Source: an uncultured Clostridia bacterium (GTDB lineage Bacteria > Bacillota > Clostridia > RGIG6154). Taken from it: DNA of 6,815 bases. Shown here piece by piece: positions 5,876 to 6,815 of this stretch. How positions within the stretch are numbered: position 1 is the first letter of the stretch; every line of letters begins with the position of its first letter. The notes below the pieces were generated by a model. It did not search any database, was not told the DNA's origin, and worked only from the letters and a program-made list of their open reading frames with translations. Both the position numbers and the translations under genes were made by a program. The stretch spans positions 1 to 6,815 of the forward strand of contig CAKSHV010000081.1 of the NCBI GenBank assembly GCA_934457515.1. The letters are read 5' to 3'.

Positions 5876-6109
5876 CTACGTTATTTCATATTCGAGAATC
5901 AATTCGTGAAGTTTGAGTTTTAAACTCATATAGATATCTTCGTCGATTACATATCTGATTTTTCCGTTAGTGCTGATAACGGGAATTTTGGATAGCTTAA
6001 TAATATAAGGCTCGTAATATGTAAAAATGAGTTCTTCCGCTTCGCTGTTACCGCTAATTGCGTCAAGTATGATTTGGTATGTTAATTCATTTTTTGCTTC
6101 ATTCGTCAT
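5876..6109 (-). CDS. HTH_16-family regulator, Tn916 Orf8-like
   Basis: A 77-residue protein matching the small helix-turn-helix family (HTH_16) that follows the sigma-like gene in Tn916/Tn1549-type elements. The conserved pattern is visible: 'I..AISGNSEAEELIF.YYEPYI.KLS' (about 14-40), then 'IDEDIYMSLKLKLHELILEY' near the C-terminus. Tn916 Orf8 is 76 residues, an almost exact length match. I chose ATG 6109 over the in-frame ATG 6127 because GGAGGG (6117-6122) lies about eight bases upstream of it. The start overlaps the end of the sigma-like gene by 11 bases, so the two should be co-translated. In these elements the protein resembles the first regions of a sigma factor and is thought to work with its upstream neighbour, possibly as a split sigma factor. 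Partnership is inferred from conserved gene order. Confidence 0.85.
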   Translation of the reverse strand: MTNEAKNELTYQIILDAISGNSEAEELIFTYYEPYIIKLSKIPVISTNGKIRYVIDEDIYMSLKLKLHELILEYEIT

Positions 6110-6512
6110 TATCCTGCCCTCCAGCAAGTTTTATCTTCAACTCATTTTGTAGTTTCTTTTTTATACGTTGAACATTTGACCGTGACATGCCGAACATTTG
6201 ACCGATACGATGATCGCTCCAACTTTCACAAAAACTAAGAAATGCGATGTCTCTGTGTTTTTGTTCCATCGAATTTAACGCTTCATAGAGAAGATCGTTT
6301 TTAATCATCATATTGAACCCCATGACTCGGACAAAGTTTTCGAGAAATAAATAGTCATCCTCAATAGCTTGGTCATATAACATAGCGTCTTCCAGTTCAA
6401 TCTCGGTTTCTCTAAGTTTGCTATGCTTTTTGTGTAAGTTTATCGAATGATTTTGTAGAGAAACTCGAATGAATTTCTTGAAACGGTTTACTATTATCAC
6501 GTTCTCATTCAT
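6099..6512 (-). CDS. sigma-70-like regulator, Tn916 Orf7-like
   Basis: A 137-residue protein with a sigma region-4 type helix-turn-helix at its C-terminus: LYEALNSMEQKHRDIAFLSF (75-94), then WSDHRIGQMFGMSRSNVQRIKKKL (about 98-121), where 'GMSRSNVQRIKKKL' is the recognition helix. The N-terminal part is charged and has no obvious region 2, as in Tn916 Orf7 (about 140 residues). ATG 6512 is chosen because AGGAGG lies at 6522-6527 with nine intervening bases; a frame extending to a TTG at 6575 would add residues lacking such support. It should direct RNA polymerase to element promoters, controlling excision or transfer genes together with the overlapping HTH_16 gene. The leader places the AGGAGG in a hairpin, suggesting translational control. 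Family assignment is firm; target promoters are unknown. Confidence 0.85.
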   Translation of the reverse strand: MNENVIIVNRFKKFIRVSLQNHSINLHKKHSKLRETEIELEDAMLYDQAIEDDYLFLENFVRVMGFNMMIKNDLLYEALNSMEQKHRDIAFLSFCESWSDHRIGQMFGMSRSNVQRIKKKLQNELKIKLAGGQDNDE

Positions 6513-6627
6513 GGCGATACTCCTCCTTTTCAAAAAAATGAAAAGAAGTTTTACGCCGCTGTAATATAATGACAAATGAGGTTGCCTGAATTGCCCGCTT
6601 TTTTATAAAATTTTCAATTTTTTTCAT
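6505..6627 (-). CDS. possible 40-codon upstream frame coupled to the sigma-like gene
   Basis: ATG at 6627 opens a frame of 40 codons (beginning MKKIENFIKKRAIQ, ending KEEYRHE) that stops with TGA at 6507-6505, just inside the sigma-like gene. The two overlap in CATGAATGA, an arrangement typical of translational coupling. The upstream ribosome binding site is weak (AAGAAGA). The product is basic and I do not recognise it. It may be a leader peptide whose translation opens the hairpin covering the downstream AGGAGG, or merely an open stretch of leader RNA. Confidence 0.3.
   Translation of the reverse strand: MKKIENFIKKRAIQATSFVIILQRRKTSFHFFEKEEYRHE
6523..6548 (-). promoter_or_regulatory. hairpin masking the ribosome binding site of the sigma-like gene
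   Basis: On the minus strand CTTCTTTTCA (6548-6539) pairs with TGAAAAGGAG (6532-6523), ten pairs with one G-U, around a loop of six U. Most of the AGGAGG (6527-6522) used by ATG 6512 is inside the 3' strand, so the fold would hinder initiation unless opened. Confidence 0.45.
6548..6575 (-). promoter_or_regulatory. weak promoter candidate for the sigma-like/HTH_16 pair
   Basis: TTGTCA (6575-6570) has five of six -35 matches, and TAAAAC (6553-6548) four of six -10 matches, with a 16-base spacer. A transcript from here would start near 6541, inside the ribosome-site hairpin, and would lack the 40-codon upstream frame. It is an alternative to read-through from the right. Confidence 0.25.
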
Positions 6628-6631
6628 CTTG

Positions 6632-6662
6632 ATCTTCTTACTGCTTCGGTGAATAAGAAGAT
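6632..6662. repeat. 9-bp inverted repeat in the leader
   Basis: ATCTTCTTA (6632-6640) and TAAGAAGAT (6654-6662) are perfect arms around a 13-base loop. No T-run follows on either strand, so a terminator is unlikely. It could be an operator or an RNA hairpin between the upstream terminator and the sigma-like gene. Confidence 0.4.
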
Positions 6663-6683
6663 ATCATGGGATATGTTTTATAT

Positions 6684-6734
6684 AAAAATAGAAAGGGCAA
6701 TAAAACTCCCGGGTTAGGGAGTTTTATTGCCCTT
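6684..6734 (-). terminator. rho-independent terminator of a gene to the right
   Basis: AAGGGCAATAAAACTCCC (6693-6710) is the exact reverse complement of 6717-6734, an 18-bp stem with a 6-base loop. On the minus strand it is followed by TCTATTTTTATA (6692-6681), a U-rich tail. On the plus strand only AAAAGTG follows, so termination is of leftward transcription. It separates an unseen upstream gene from the regulatory pair, unless read-through is permitted. Confidence 0.8.
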
Positions 6735-6815
6735 AAAAGTGTTAGCATATAGTATTGTCGGCATTTTATCGTTGTTGGCAACACCTTATTCTAATATATT
6801 TAACCTGTCTAATAT
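6735..6815. other. end of window, no supported gene
   Basis: Two short minus-strand frames are open at the edge; one would end as ILDRLNILE with a stop at 6788-6786, but it is too short to support. Near-identical TTGTCGGCA (6755-6763) and TTGTTGGCA (6772-6780) form a direct repeat just upstream of the terminator. Nothing else is seen. Confidence 0.4.

Noticed and set aside
5865..5909. Plus-strand AAGGAG followed by ATG at 5871
   Set aside because: The spacing to the ATG is too short, the frame ends after about 12 codons, and it lies opposite the end of the HTH_16 gene.
6786..6815. C-terminal fragment of a gene entering from the right (ILDRLNILE)
   Set aside because: Nine codons cannot be separated from chance, and a second frame is also open at the edge; the terminator shows only that some leftward gene lies upstream.
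1..6815. CRISPR array, tRNA, rRNA, insertion sequence or defence system
   Set aside because: No regularly spaced repeats, cloverleaf, rRNA segment, DDE transposase or nuclease-type gene was found; the content is a mobility and regulation module.

Overview
The window looks like one end of an integrative and conjugative element (ICE, conjugative transposon) from a low-GC Gram-positive, most likely a clostridial-type Firmicute. The reasons are the AT-rich sequence with strong AGGAGG ribosome binding sites, large serine recombinases of the TnpX/TndX type, and the small pair 'sigma-like protein plus HTH_16 protein', which is the hallmark of the Tn916 (orf7/orf8) and Tn1549 regulatory modules. All supported genes read leftwards on the minus strand. 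No conjugation, replication or resistance gene is visible, so the rest of the element should lie to the right of the window.

Layout in the direction of transcription (right to left). At 6693-6734 a strong hairpin with a U-rich tail terminates a gene outside the window. A leader (about 6513-6690) holds a dyad, a possible 40-codon upstream frame and a hairpin covering the ribosome binding site. The Orf7-like sigma factor gene (6512-6099) follows, overlapping the Orf8-like HTH_16 gene (6109-5876). The 418 bases from 5458 to 5875 contain no convincing gene. They hold an AT-rich set of overlapping, mutually exclusive inverted repeats (5751-5860) and a GC-rich, highly foldable block closed by a perfect 12-bp helix (5490-5730), which I propose is a structured RNA. 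Next are a small TnpW-like gene (5457-5200, GTG start), a promoter with an extended -10 (5149-5121), and three large serine recombinase genes (5047-3395, 3394-1694, 1694-123) packed with 0 and -1 base junctions.

Directly at the end of the third recombinase gene, and partly inside it, is a roughly 55-bp imperfect dyad (81-135) with a third related half-site at 6-27. This has the form and position expected of a serine-recombinase attachment site, so the element end probably lies at or near base 108. No host gene is visible in bases 1-80.

A working model is that the two small regulators control entry into the excision/integration module. RNA structures between 5490 and 5860 may gate read-through. 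The TnpW-like protein and the three co-translated recombinases then carry out excision and integration at the adjacent site. Triplets of serine recombinases in ICEs have precedent as far as I recall. The least explained parts are the RNA-like block, the nested repeats and the half-site cluster.
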